The notes under the pieces: generated by a model
Told to the model about the DNA's origin: nothing
Databases searched by the model: none
What the model saw: only the letters and a program-made list of their open reading frames with translations
Translations under genes and position numbers: made by a program
From: Morganella morganii H1r
GTDB lineage: Bacteria > Pseudomonadota > Gammaproteobacteria > Enterobacterales > Enterobacteriaceae
NCBI RefSeq assembly: GCF_000633515.1
Contig: NZ_AYMP01000041.1
Span: 1-41,999 of the forward strand
DNA length: 41,999 nucleotides
Direction of reading: 5' to 3'
Shown: positions 1-7,556 of the stretch, in pieces
Position numbering within the stretch: the first letter of the stretch is position 1
Layout: each line of letters opens with the position of its first letter

Positions 1-2
1 CT

Positions 3-266
3 GTTGTTATTTCTTTGGCGGTTTTAACTATCAAAGTCGGGTTGCAGGATAGAGCTGACAATAAAAAATCACCATTGATAATCGAATCTCCTGAAAGTGC
101 TAAGTCATGGATGAATGATAGTGAATCATGGATGGACGATAAAATGCTTACAGTTGAGGTTTACATGACTGAGGAACAAATCGGGTGTTTGGTTAAAGAC
201 TATATGGTTAAAACTAACGGAATGCCGTTGCAAGTTGTTTTTCCTGAATATGACAGAGGTGAGTAA
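3..266 (+). CDS. 3' part of a gene open at the left edge; unknown protein with a C-terminal domain shared with the 37.8 kb protein
   Basis: The frame is open from the first complete codon, with no stop upstream, so the start lies outside the window. A TTG at 15 could start translation but has only pyrimidine-rich sequence before it. The last 40 residues (W-DD, a VE-YM motif, IG-LVK, and LQVVF near the end) match the C-terminus of the small protein encoded at 37788-38081, so the two share a domain of unknown function. If the plasmid is circular, this frame is the in-frame continuation of the ORF that starts at 41825, giving a protein of about 146 residues with an N-terminal membrane segment. 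That places it at the tail of the transfer operon. Function unknown. Confidence 0.65.
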   Translation, partial: VVISLAVLTIKVGLQDRADNKKSPLIIESPESAKSWMNDSESWMDDKMLTVEVYMTEEQIGCLVKDYMVKTNGMPLQVVFPEYDRGE

Positions 267-268
267 AA

Positions 269-685
269 ATGAACACTATTTTAAAAATTGAAAGAATTAA
301 AAATCAACTTGAGTTACTTAAATAAAATAAAAAAGCCTTGATCGAGGTTTTTAATGTAAATCGCGGTAATGATTTTGATGCTTTTGTTGATATTGTCGAT
401 GCAGGGCATGAGGTTACGCTTTCTGATTGCTTGAATGAATCTTATTATAATAAGGATGGAGTGTTAGAGGTTACAAGTGAAGATGAAATAAAAAAATTAA
501 TTTTACTATGTAAACGCACATATATTATTGATTCAGATGTTTGCACCATAAACAATCTGCCGTATGTATCTTTTTTTATTGATGATTCTATTTTTGTACA
601 AAAAAATGATTTAATACAATCATTTGATATTTTTGAATGCGCGAAAGATTGTTGGTCACGTTTCCGTATTAGTTTTCAACTATAA
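269..685 (+). pseudogene. Unknown protein gene interrupted by an in-frame TAA at codon 19
   Basis: An ATG at 269 follows a good ribosome-binding site (AGAGGTGAG) 3 bp after the previous gene. Its frame reads 18 codons, meets TAA at 323-325, and then stays open without another stop to 685. A TTG at 338 could restart a 115-residue product, but no Shine-Dalgarno sequence precedes it. The simplest reading is one ancestral gene of about 138 codons broken by a single nonsense change (CAA, AAA or GAA to TAA). Readthrough, or use of the TTG, cannot be excluded. The product is acidic, without signal peptide or membrane segments, and is not recognised. Confidence 0.55.
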
Positions 686-730
686 CGGTTTAAAGGTGAA
701 TTTTACTGAATATGATGGAGGGGATTTGGA

Positions 731-1135
731 ATGAAAAATACTGATGAGCTTGTTAGTATAGATTTTAGTAAATTTGATTTTAATCATGATTGTTATGTTG
801 ATTTACATGTTGGTGATTACGGCTCATTATCTGGCCTGTTTTTTACGGGCAAAACTGCCGATTTTGCAATTCTTGAACAGCTTTTTACCGATACTCATGA
901 CTTGCAGGACTCTTTTATGCGGGATGGCAGGCAGTATATGAAGGGTTTTGTTGATCCAGGTAATGTTCAGTTCATCGAGTTTATGCAGTTTTCCTTTATG
1001 TATGCAAATGCTCAAGCTGAAAAATTCTATCAGGAGAATGGTTTCTACGAACAATCGCATGACTTTTTCGATATATGGTTTGATAACTATGTCAGTGATG
1101 TACAGATCAGTTTTCCGCTTTTAGTGAAGGAGTGA
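731..1135 (+). CDS. Hypothetical protein, 134 aa
   Basis: The ATG at 731 follows a strong GGAGGGG site. The product is soluble, acidic and rich in Phe and Asp, with no signal peptide, membrane helix or recognisable motif. It is followed directly by the next gene: its TGA stop overlaps the spacer that carries the next ribosome-binding site, so the two are probably co-translated. It belongs to the run of small genes leading to topB. I do not recognise the family. Confidence 0.75.
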   Translation: MKNTDELVSIDFSKFDFNHDCYVDLHVGDYGSLSGLFFTGKTADFAILEQLFTDTHDLQDSFMRDGRQYMKGFVDPGNVQFIEFMQFSFMYANAQAEKFYQENGFYEQSHDFFDIWFDNYVSDVQISFPLLVKE

Positions 1136-1137
1136 TT

Positions 1138-1713
1138 ATGCAATATGCACTATTTGATGCTGGAAATCGAAAATTTTTGCTTGATGCCAATGAGTTTGGT
1201 TTGTTGAAAGACTGGAAAGATAACCATGTTGAAGAACTAACGGATTTTTGCGAATCTGAACACCCTTATTATGTGTGCTACGGGGGGTATCTGTTAAATC
1301 CTGAAATGTCAGATGAAAATATTGATGAAAAGCTAAAGTCAATAGAGAATTTCTGGTTGGCTGCTATTGATGATTATGGGCAGTATTGTCACCAGATTGC
1401 ATTTTATTCTATTCGGTCATTTCCCGTAATGTCGATTGGTTATCAAAGAATCGTACCTTTCGCAGCATTAATTAAATCAGATGAATGCATTATCTCTAAA
1501 ATTTCAGATACATCTGGTTTTTCGGTCACTGCATTCCTTCGCATTGCACAATATGATATTGCAACCAACATACTTAATCGTGAAGGTATCTTTGCATTTA
1601 ATGGTGTGGAGATGATATTTAAGGATTCAGTAAGTGAAGAAAACTGGAAGCGATTTGTTTCAGAAGAAAGAGCTATTCGTTGCGCTAACAAATTAATTCG
1701 ATGCAAAGGATAA
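1138..1713 (+). CDS. Hypothetical protein, 191 aa
   Basis: I chose the ATG at 1138 rather than the in-frame GTG at 1132, because AAGGAG at 1127-1132 sits 5 bases before the ATG and itself forms the end of the upstream gene. The protein is mixed alpha/beta in appearance, has no signal peptide or clear membrane helix, and shows no motif I can name. It is coupled to the gene before it and lies 4 bases before the next start, so it is part of the same operon. Function unknown. Confidence 0.75.
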   Translation: MQYALFDAGNRKFLLDANEFGLLKDWKDNHVEELTDFCESEHPYYVCYGGYLLNPEMSDENIDEKLKSIENFWLAAIDDYGQYCHQIAFYSIRSFPVMSIGYQRIVPFAALIKSDECIISKISDTSGFSVTAFLRIAQYDIATNILNREGIFAFNGVEMIFKDSVSEENWKRFVSEERAIRCANKLIRCKG

Positions 1714-1717
1714 ATAA

Positions 1718-2047
1718 ATGGCGATTATGACAACAATCATTATTGGCACAACAGTTGTTGATTACAAAACAATGGAGGTTGATACTTCGCCATTTCCTAA
1801 AGATGGCAGTGGTCATTACCTCGCCATTTCAGGGGAAGGGATGGTTTTTTCTGGCGAAAAACAGGATGATGGTAGCCGTTGTCAGACTGGTGTTATTGAA
1901 TCTCATTATGGTTCAGCCGACTGGCAGCTTATCCTTTCAACTTATAAAAAATGGCTGGCTGATAAAGGTAAAACCTTTTCTTATTTGTTTGTCTTGCTGG
2001 GTGGTGAACTGGTTCACCATGAAATTAATGCCGAAAATTTAATTTAA
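1718..2047 (+). CDS. Hypothetical protein, 109 aa
   Basis: The ATG at 1718 is preceded by AAAGGATAA. The product has a hydrophobic beta-like N-terminus (MAIMTTIIIGTTVV) but no convincing membrane segment, and no known motif. A second reading frame over the same bases (1743-2042) is open for 99 codons, but it lacks a ribosome-binding site and gives a less protein-like sequence, so I treat it as a shadow. The gene ends 52 bp before topB and is probably in the same operon. Confidence 0.7.
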   Translation: MAIMTTIIIGTTVVDYKTMEVDTSPFPKDGSGHYLAISGEGMVFSGEKQDDGSRCQTGVIESHYGSADWQLILSTYKKWLADKGKTFSYLFVLLGGELVHHEINAENLI

Positions 2048-2099
2048 ATTAATTAAAAGCGAATTTTTTAAACCGAAGATTATTCTAGGAGAGTGAATT

Positions 2100-4250
2100 A
2101 TGAGATTATGGATTGCAGAGAAACCTGATATTGCAAAAGACATTATTAAAGCTCTGGGCGGTAAGGCCGAAAGAAAAGACGGGTATTTTGATTTGGGTAA
2201 TGATGTGATTACGTGGTGTTATGGACATATATTATCCAGCGCGGAGCCGGAAAGCTATTGCCCTGAGTATAAACAGTGGAAAGCAGACGATTTACCACTG
2301 AAATTATACCCGGTAAAATACGTGCCGAAAGATAGCGCGAAAAAACAGGTAAAAATCATTCTTGATTTACTGAAAAAGGCGGACAGTGTTGTCCATGCCG
2401 GCGATCCGGATGATGAGGGTCAGTTATTGGTTGATGAGGTTTTGATTTATGCGGGCTATAAAAAACCTGTACAACGCCTGTTGATTAACGATAACACGGA
2501 TGCAGCCGTTAAAAGAGCGGTCAATAACCTTAAAGATAACAAGCAATTTAAAGGACTCTTTTTAAAAGCACTGGCGCGGAGTGTCGGGGATGATATTTAC
2601 GGTAAATCCATGACACGGGCGTATACACTGGCGGCACAATCAAAAGGGTATCGGGGCGTTCTGTCTGTCGGACGGGTACAGACACCAATCTTAGGGTTGA
2701 TCTGTAAACGTTATGAGGATAATAAAAATCACAAGGTGAGTTATTATCAGACAATTCAGGGGCAATTTTCACAAGGTGGGATGGTTTTTCCTGCTAACTG
2801 GAAAGTCAGTGAGGATGCACCACAGGATGATAAAAAACGCCTGAATGATGAAGATTATGCCAAACGACTGACAGCATATTTTAAAGGAAAAACATTTGAT
2901 GTTGTATCAGCTGCTGTATGTGATAAAAATAAATTTGCACCTCTGCCGTTTAATTCACTTAAATTGGCTCAGGCAATGGCAAAATCACATAAATTTTCAG
3001 CAGAGAAAACCTTAAAACTGACTCAGGAACTGAGAGAAAAGCATAAGGCCATCACCTATAATCGTTCTGATTGTCAGTATTTATCAGATGATCAGTTTAA
3101 TGATGCTCCGGCGCTGTTGTCTGCCCTGACAAAAGGACTGGCACAATTTTCGGAGTATCCGATAAATGAGCATCAGAAAAGTAAAGCGTTTAACAGTGCC
3201 AATATAACCGCTCACACGGCTATTATTCCGACGTTAAATGTTCCGGCTATGTCCTCACTCAGTGATGATGAAAAAGCGGTGTATCTGACGATTGCAGAGC
3301 GATATATCCTGCAATTTTTACCACCAAAGATTTATAAAGAAGCAATGGCGGTGCTGAAATATGATCGTGATACGTTCAGTTGCCGGGCAACCGAAATTCA
3401 GGATAAAGGTTATACCGCTTTTTTCAGTGATGTTAATGATGATCCAGAACCGGATGAACCTGAAAAAACACCAGATACTTACAAGGTTATATCTGGGCTG
3501 CGGACAGGAAATACTGTAACCTGTGAGCAATGTGATTATACGAACCGTGAAACAAAACCGCCTGAAATATTCACAGAATTAACATTGTTGGAGGCATTAT
3601 CACGGATAGCAAATTATGTTTCTGATCCGAAAATCAAAGCGGCACTAAAAGCGAAAGATGCCGGAAATAAAGATGAGCATGGCGGTATAGGTACACCGGC
3701 AACCCGGGCTAGTTATGTTCCATTGCTGGTTAAACGGGGATTTATCGCGATTGAAAAACAGAAACTGATCCCGACTCAGGCAGGACTTGATTTTTATCAT
3801 TCACTGCCTGCTAATGTAACTCAGCCTGATTTAACCGCTTTATGGTCTGAACAACAAAATGATATTGAAAAAGGGTCACTGTCTGTTGATGATTTTGTCA
3901 GTCAGCTTTATTCTGACATACAAACTCTGATCAGTTCAGGTATTGATAGCCAGCTTAAAGTGAATGCCGCATCATCCGGTAACGCTTTTTCGGTTAAGTG
4001 TCCTGTTTGTCAGGGAGAATTGACCGAAAACAGTAAGGTTGCTGCATCCTGTAAAGCCCGCTGCGGATTTGTGGTATGGAAAGTTATCAATGGTAAAAGC
4101 ATAACCAAAAAACAGGTTGAAATGTTGATACGGGACGGTAAAACGGGCATGATTAAAGGCTTTAAAAGTAAAGCAGATAAACCTTTTGATGCTAAACTGA
4201 TTTTAGATACAGCATCAGGGAAAGTATCATTTGAGTTTGAAAAAAAATAA
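2100..4250 (+). CDS. topB: Plasmid-type DNA topoisomerase III (type IA)
   Basis: Type IA topoisomerase, 716 aa, which relaxes and decatenates DNA by a single-strand break through a 5'-phosphotyrosine. The N-terminal Toprim domain has the EKP glutamate at residue 7 and the acidic DPDDEG motif near residue 101. SVGRVQTP follows near 200, and the catalytic tyrosine is in AITYNRSD (Tyr320). The C-terminus has a CPVC plus CKARC cluster (about 640-660) consistent with a zinc ribbon. Start: GGAGAG lies 6 bases before ATG 2100. Plasmid topB/TraE-like genes of transfer regions are thought to help resolve replicating or transferred DNA. Here it is followed 36 bp later by an H-NS-like gene. Confidence 0.95.
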   Translation: MRLWIAEKPDIAKDIIKALGGKAERKDGYFDLGNDVITWCYGHILSSAEPESYCPEYKQWKADDLPLKLYPVKYVPKDSAKKQVKIILDLLKKADSVVHAGDPDDEGQLLVDEVLIYAGYKKPVQRLLINDNTDAAVKRAVNNLKDNKQFKGLFLKALARSVGDDIYGKSMTRAYTLAAQSKGYRGVLSVGRVQTPILGLICKRYEDNKNHKVSYYQTIQGQFSQGGMVFPANWKVSEDAPQDDKKRLNDEDYAKRLTAYFKGKTFDVVSAAVCDKNKFAPLPFNSLKLAQAMAKSHKFSAEKTLKLTQELREKHKAITYNRSDCQYLSDDQFNDAPALLSALTKGLAQFSEYPINEHQKSKAFNSANITAHTAIIPTLNVPAMSSLSDDEKAVYLTIAERYILQFLPPKIYKEAMAVLKYDRDTFSCRATEIQDKGYTAFFSDVNDDPEPDEPEKTPDTYKVISGLRTGNTVTCEQCDYTNRETKPPEIFTELTLLEALSRIANYVSDPKIKAALKAKDAGNKDEHGGIGTPATRASYVPLLVKRGFIAIEKQKLIPTQAGLDFYHSLPANVTQPDLTALWSEQQNDIEKGSLSVDDFVSQLYSDIQTLISSGIDSQLKVNAASSGNAFSVKCPVCQGELTENSKVAASCKARCGFVVWKVINGKSITKKQVEMLIRDGKTGMIKGFKSKADKPFDAKLILDTASGKVSFEFEKK

Positions 4251-4286
4251 CGGTATTAATTTAACGGATTCAGAAAAAGGGAAACA

Positions 4287-4787
4287 ATGAACGATTTAAC
4301 AAAAAATGAAGAATACGAAATAGCACGTAAAGTACTGGCTAATCTGTCTTCTATTCGCGGGTGTTTTAAACATACTCCGATTGATATCATGGATGACATT
4401 CTCGGAAAACTGGCATCCATCAAGGAAGAAAGACAGGCTGAGTTTCGTCAGTTTGAACAGGAAGCCGGTGAACGTGATGAAAAACGTATTCAGGCTATTA
4501 AGTTACTGGAAGATGCAGGATTGCCGATCCCCCCTGAGTTTCTTACGCCAATAACTGCGGAGTATCTGGCAACTGGTGGTGTTACAGGTAAAAAACGCAG
4601 TAAAACAGTATCTAAACCGGGTAAAGCTAAATTTGCCTGGAAAAAGCCTGATAGTGGTGAATGGCTTACATACAGTGGTCGCGGTCGGATGGCTAACTGG
4701 ATTGAGCAAGCTAAGGCTGCCGGTGAAACCGATGAAACACTGATGCTGTATGCTGAAGACTACAATAAAGAAATGGGTTTTGAGTAA
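4287..4787 (+). CDS. H-NS-like nucleoid-associated protein
   Basis: The 166-residue protein has the H-NS family layout: an N-terminal helical oligomerisation region (about 5-75) rich in charged heptads, a linker with basic residues (about 100-115), and the C-terminal AT-hook-like DNA-binding core TYSGRGRMANWI at 128-139. Start: AAAGGGAAACA precedes ATG 4287. Plasmid H-NS homologues bind AT-rich DNA and reduce the regulatory and fitness burden of an incoming plasmid. This plasmid is visibly AT-rich, so that role fits. The protein is longer than chromosomal H-NS (about 137 aa). A terminator follows directly, so it closes the topB operon. Confidence 0.88.
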   Translation: MNDLTKNEEYEIARKVLANLSSIRGCFKHTPIDIMDDILGKLASIKEERQAEFRQFEQEAGERDEKRIQAIKLLEDAGLPIPPEFLTPITAEYLATGGVTGKKRSKTVSKPGKAKFAWKKPDSGEWLTYSGRGRMANWIEQAKAAGETDETLMLYAEDYNKEMGFE

Positions 4788-4803
4788 AACCGATTGATCA
4801 ACA

Positions 4804-4832
4804 AAGCCCCGTTTAATTTCGGGGTTTTTTTT
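4804..4832 (+). terminator. Rho-independent terminator after the H-NS-like gene
   Basis: A stem of AGCCCCG with a short AT-rich loop and CGGGGTT is followed by a run of eight T residues. It lies 16 bp after the stop of the H-NS-like gene and separates the topB operon from the esterase gene. Confidence 0.9.
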
Positions 4833-4856
4833 ATTAAGACTATTTAGGGATTGAAT

Positions 4857-5456
4857 ATGCTAAGAAAATTATTGTTGGCTCTTTTTCTGCTTTCTGTATC
4901 AGTGTATGCCAAAACACTGGTTATCGGAGACAGCCTTGCTTATCCGGTAGCGGAAAGTATGAAGACTGTTATGCCTGTTGATGGTCTTTACCTCGAGAGT
5001 ACCGGGCTGAAAAATCCGGGTAAACTTAATTGGCCTGATTACATCGGATCAGTAGATATTTCGGGCTATTCAAATATCATTATTTCACTTGGCGCAAATG
5101 ACGGTATCACTGAGCGGGAAACAGATAGCTATCAGCAGAAAGCGACAGGGCTTATCCGGTTACTCAGCAACCGTAACGAAAATGCCCTGATCACATGGAT
5201 TTTGCCGCCGGTAATGAAAGATGAGAGGAAAGAAAAATCACTGACCCTTACCAGAATAGCGATTAATCGTGCCTGTAACGCGACAGGCGCGATTTGTTTT
5301 AATCCTGCTGTTGCTATCGGGTCTGAGTATAGCGACAAGTTGGGGGGGGTTATGGTGCGATCACAGGATGGTATTCATTACACGATAAAAGGGGCTGATT
5401 TGATTGTCAGCAGATTACTTGATGTATGCGGAGCGTGGGGCGTTGAGCATGAATAA
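4857..5456 (+). CDS. Secreted SGNH/GDSL-family esterase
   Basis: The 199-residue protein has an N-terminal signal peptide (MLRKLLLALFLLSVSVYA) and the SGNH hydrolase blocks: GDS with catalytic Ser26, the Gly/Asn block SLGAND (Asn81), and the C-terminal DGIH block (Asp171, His174). It should act as an esterase in the periplasm or at the envelope. The substrate is not evident; peptidoglycan O-acetyl groups or lipids are possible. I chose ATG 4857 over the TTG at 4851 because of the TTAGGGA site 7 bp upstream. Similar genes occur among conjugation regions, but a transfer role here is inference. Confidence 0.85.
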   Translation: MLRKLLLALFLLSVSVYAKTLVIGDSLAYPVAESMKTVMPVDGLYLESTGLKNPGKLNWPDYIGSVDISGYSNIIISLGANDGITERETDSYQQKATGLIRLLSNRNENALITWILPPVMKDERKEKSLTLTRIAINRACNATGAICFNPAVAIGSEYSDKLGGVMVRSQDGIHYTIKGADLIVSRLLDVCGAWGVEHE

Positions 5457-5511
5457 ATCAGATGCTCAACAGATAATCATGAAGGCAATTAAAGAGGGGA
5501 ATATATGTTGA
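5449..5511 (+). CDS. Possible 20-residue leader peptide
   Basis: An ATG at 5449 overlaps the esterase stop (ATGAATAA). Its frame runs 20 codons to a TGA that overlaps the start of the next gene by 7 bases. The arrangement would couple translation of the esterase gene to the membrane protein gene. No family is recognisable, and the short length makes this tentative. Confidence 0.25.
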   Translation: MNKSDAQQIIMKAIKEGNIC

Positions 5512-5771
5512 TATTACTAGGGTTAGGGGTATGGGTCTTTAGTTTATTTTATAGCAGTTATGTTATTACTTTGCTCTGGTCATGGTTCATTGTTCCTTTT
5601 GGAGTAGAAAATATAACTATTCCGTGGGCTATAGGCTTGTGTTGTTTGGCGAGCATGGGTAGAGGAATGCCCGCGCAAAACAAAGATTCAATTTGGTATG
5701 ACTTGATTATGCCTATTGTTGCCACAACTTTATTTCTAATAATTGGTTTTTTTGCTCAAAAATTCATGTAA
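5505..5771 (+). CDS. Small membrane protein, 88 aa
   Basis: The ATG at 5505 follows AAAGAGGGG. The product has about three hydrophobic helices (residues 2-20, 22-50, 67-87) separated by a short polar segment (GRGMPAQNKDS), consistent with an inner-membrane protein. The layout of the first half, with PFGV and a mid-membrane PWAIGL, resembles small membrane proteins of phages and plasmids, but I cannot name a family. The stop codon abuts the first palindromic element, which suggests the element acts as, or inserted at, a gene end. Confidence 0.65.
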   Translation: MLILLGLGVWVFSLFYSSYVITLLWSWFIVPFGVENITIPWAIGLCCLASMGRGMPAQNKDSIWYDLIMPIVATTLFLIIGFFAQKFM

Positions 5772-5773
5772 AT

Positions 5774-5833
5774 GCGCTACGTAAAATCTTTCGGGCATAA
5801 CCCTTGTATTTGCCCCGGATTTTACGTAGCGGC
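5774..5833. repeat. 55-60 bp palindromic element, copy 1
   Basis: Arms CGCTACGTAAAATC and GATTTTACGTAGCG enclose a 29-bp centre, which contains a second, weaker pair GGGCA/TGCCCC. Copy 3 (11858-11917) is the same element in reverse orientation with most positions identical, and copy 2 (8623-8677) keeps the arms and the exact 55-bp length with a diverged centre. It begins directly after a stop codon. It is not an attC site (no GTTRRRY core) and does not match the Xer/dif consensus. It could be a recombination site, a miniature mobile palindrome or a transcript-end hairpin. Confidence 0.85.
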
Positions 5834-5868
5834 ACTACAAAACAAAGTGTGCGCAAGACAGTATTATA

Positions 5869-6333
5869 TTAAGGCTCTCTGCCTAGATATCGACAGAGTA
5901 ATCGAATAAATATCTCACACAAAACCGCAATCAAAGGAATTAAGAATGATCCATATATGATATAGATCGTCACAGTTATGTACCCAAGTTCACCAAGTAA
6001 TGTTCCACTTCCTAAGTTAGGATTTTTTGGTAAATAAAAATAGATATGAGCATACCATACAAATAAAGATAATAAATAAGGGAAAATAAAATAAAACAAG
6101 CACTTATATAGTAAATTTATTTTTCCATTTAAAAGGATAAATATAGGTATTATAACAATCAGATAGACTATATAATAGTGACTTATAGTTTTGATATGTT
6201 CGGATAATGCAATGGTGTTTGTTGCATGTGGAAATATTTTAAAGAAAAACTGATGAGCCATTTCAGCATAATAGAAAATCACACTGATGAATATTGATAT
6301 ATATGGTATTAGGGTATTCTTATTAATACGCAC
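5869..6333 (-). CDS. Polytopic membrane protein, probable immunity protein of the T6SS effector
   Basis: I chose GTG at 6333 because GAGGAGGGA lies 10 bases upstream; the TTG at 6372 has no such site. The 154-residue product has about four hydrophobic helices and no recognised domain. Its start overlaps the end of the upstream effector gene by 11 bp, so the two are translationally coupled. Toxins of T6SS modules are usually followed by a cognate immunity gene, and one against a cell-wall hydrolase must act in the envelope, so a membrane protein fits. That role is inferred from position only. Confidence 0.65.
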   Translation of the reverse strand: MRINKNTLIPYISIFISVIFYYAEMAHQFFFKIFPHATNTIALSEHIKTISHYYIVYLIVIIPIFILLNGKINLLYKCLFYFIFPYLLSLFVWYAHIYFYLPKNPNLGSGTLLGELGYITVTIYIIYGSFLIPLIAVLCEIFIRLLCRYLGREP

Positions 6334-6883
6334 CTGAAATAATCCCTCCTCGTTCCGGGAAGTAAATATCAAGGAGTTGTTTTTTTAGCTCCCAAGGAGA
6401 ACGTATATAAAGCGGATTATCAAGGTTACTAAATACACCACCTGATAGCTTTAAAACATCATTAATTCTGGTTGCACAAAATAGAGCATTAGCACCACCA
6501 AGATCATAAATGAGTTTGGTAATATGTTCAGCTTGTTCCCTAGGGATCACAAATTCTATAATAACGATATCATTACCATCCCATAATTGGTAAGAAAGGT
6601 AATCATCCCAATTGAAATCAGGATATTCAAAAAAATCACCCGATCCCCTTGTAGTGTAGGAGCCACCTTCACATTGATTATTTTTACATCCGGTATAGCT
6701 CCCTGCGGGATCGTATAGCAATGCCTCTTCCCCTTCACCAATAACTAATCCTACATGACCAATGAATTCGTTATTAATCATGATATAAATTTTAACAGGA
6801 TCACTCATCATTGCTTGATTGACAGGGTTTGGTGATGTGATTACTGGCACATGATAACGATTATTATAGACATCATTTCTCAT
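6323..6883 (-). CDS. Predicted T6SS effector with permuted papain/NlpC-like fold
   Basis: The 186-residue protein lies between hcp and a membrane protein gene. It shows a His in GHVGLVIGEG (His43), an acidic LYDPAGSY block (Asp58) and a later Cys in ALFCATRINDVL (Cys136). The order His-Asp-Cys is what circularly permuted papain-like (NlpC/P60-type) hydrolases show, and it recalls cell-wall amidase or lipid-acting effectors of T6SS gene pairs. There is no signal peptide, as expected for a cargo carried by Hcp. An AAGGT site precedes a GTG (6886) and ATG (6883); either could start. The fold assignment is by motif only. Confidence 0.65.
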   Translation of the reverse strand: MRNDVYNNRYHVPVITSPNPVNQAMMSDPVKIYIMINNEFIGHVGLVIGEGEEALLYDPAGSYTGCKNNQCEGGSYTTRGSGDFFEYPDFNWDDYLSYQLWDGNDIVIIEFVIPREQAEHITKLIYDLGGANALFCATRINDVLKLSGGVFSNLDNPLYIRSPWELKKQLLDIYFPERGGIISGAY

Positions 6884-6896
6884 CACAATGCTACCT

Positions 6897-7370
6897 TTAG
6901 ATATTATTACTTATGCTGTAACCGGACGTGCTAGCCGTGATGTGATTAACTGTAATGCTCTCATATCGTAGTGAAATGGTTTCCATTGGGTAAGATTCGT
7001 TTTCTAATAAAGAATTGGGGTGAGTGTTTTTTATTCTAATAATTGATGATTTAGTTAGTTTAATCGTTTTATAGTGTAATAATCCTCCGCTTTTATCGAT
7101 ACGATAATATTTAAAATCACATTCCAAAATTTCATTGTTTGTTACGCTTGACAGGAGTAATGCGGAGGATTTATCGTCGGCTTTTTCAAAAATAAAAGGA
7201 GCATGAGAAATATTTTGGTGACGACTAATATCATAATCTGTCGAATATACTAAAATTTCATCGGTATGATTATTTTGATAACGGTTTCCTATTGAATCAT
7301 AAGAAGAACAACCAGCAGATATAATCCCTTGTTTATTTCCTTTTAATGTTAGATAAATAATGTCAGCCAT
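6897..7370 (-). CDS. hcp: Hcp-family type VI secretion tube protein (orphan)
   Basis: The 157 residues follow the Hcp pattern: N-terminal MADIIYLTLKG, an IGNRYQNNHTDEILVYS block, an SRHQN segment, a KSSALLLSSVTNNEILECDF strand region, and C-terminal ISLRYESITVNHI followed by TSGYS. Hcp hexamers form the inner T6SS tube, and family members carry small effectors in their lumen. No other T6SS structural gene is in the window, so this is an orphan hcp that would rely on a chromosomal T6SS. GAGTGAAAT precedes the ATG. It is first in a three-gene minus-strand operon with the effector and putative immunity gene. Confidence 0.9.
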   Translation of the reverse strand: MADIIYLTLKGNKQGIISAGCSSYDSIGNRYQNNHTDEILVYSTDYDISRHQNISHAPFIFEKADDKSSALLLSSVTNNEILECDFKYYRIDKSGGLLHYKTIKLTKSSIIRIKNTHPNSLLENESYPMETISLRYESITVNHITASTSGYSISNNI

Positions 7371-7492
7371 ATTTCACTCTACCTATGCGTATTTAAGTTA
7401 ATGATAACAATAATAAAAATCCATAACTGATTATAAGGCAAAATTCAAAACTGTTACAATGTTGAATGTTGAATCTGATAATAGCGCCAGAA

Positions 7493-7541
7493 GTTGTATT
7501 GTACAAAACAATTTTTTGCGCTATTATTTGTATTGTACATT
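7493..7541 (+). promoter_or_regulatory. Direct repeat TTGTATTGTACA in the sprT-like promoter region
   Basis: The 12-mer TTGTATTGTACA occurs at about 7493 and again at about 7530, just upstream of the sprT-like start, and each copy contains or nearly contains the palindrome TTGTACAA. The pair could be an operator or overlapping promoter elements. The evidence is the repeat alone. Confidence 0.35.
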
Positions 7542-7556
7542 GCAAAGGTGTTTGTC

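Noticed and set aside
1743-2042. 99-codon alternative plus-strand frame
   Set aside because: It overlaps the 109-aa gene at 1718-2047, lacks a ribosome-binding site and gives an unlikely Met/Trp/Leu-rich sequence.
5774-5833. Integron attC or Xer/dif identity for the palindromic element
   Set aside because: No GTTRRRY/RYYYAAC core sites and no 11-6-11 dif-like arms; no integrase or recombinase gene in the window.
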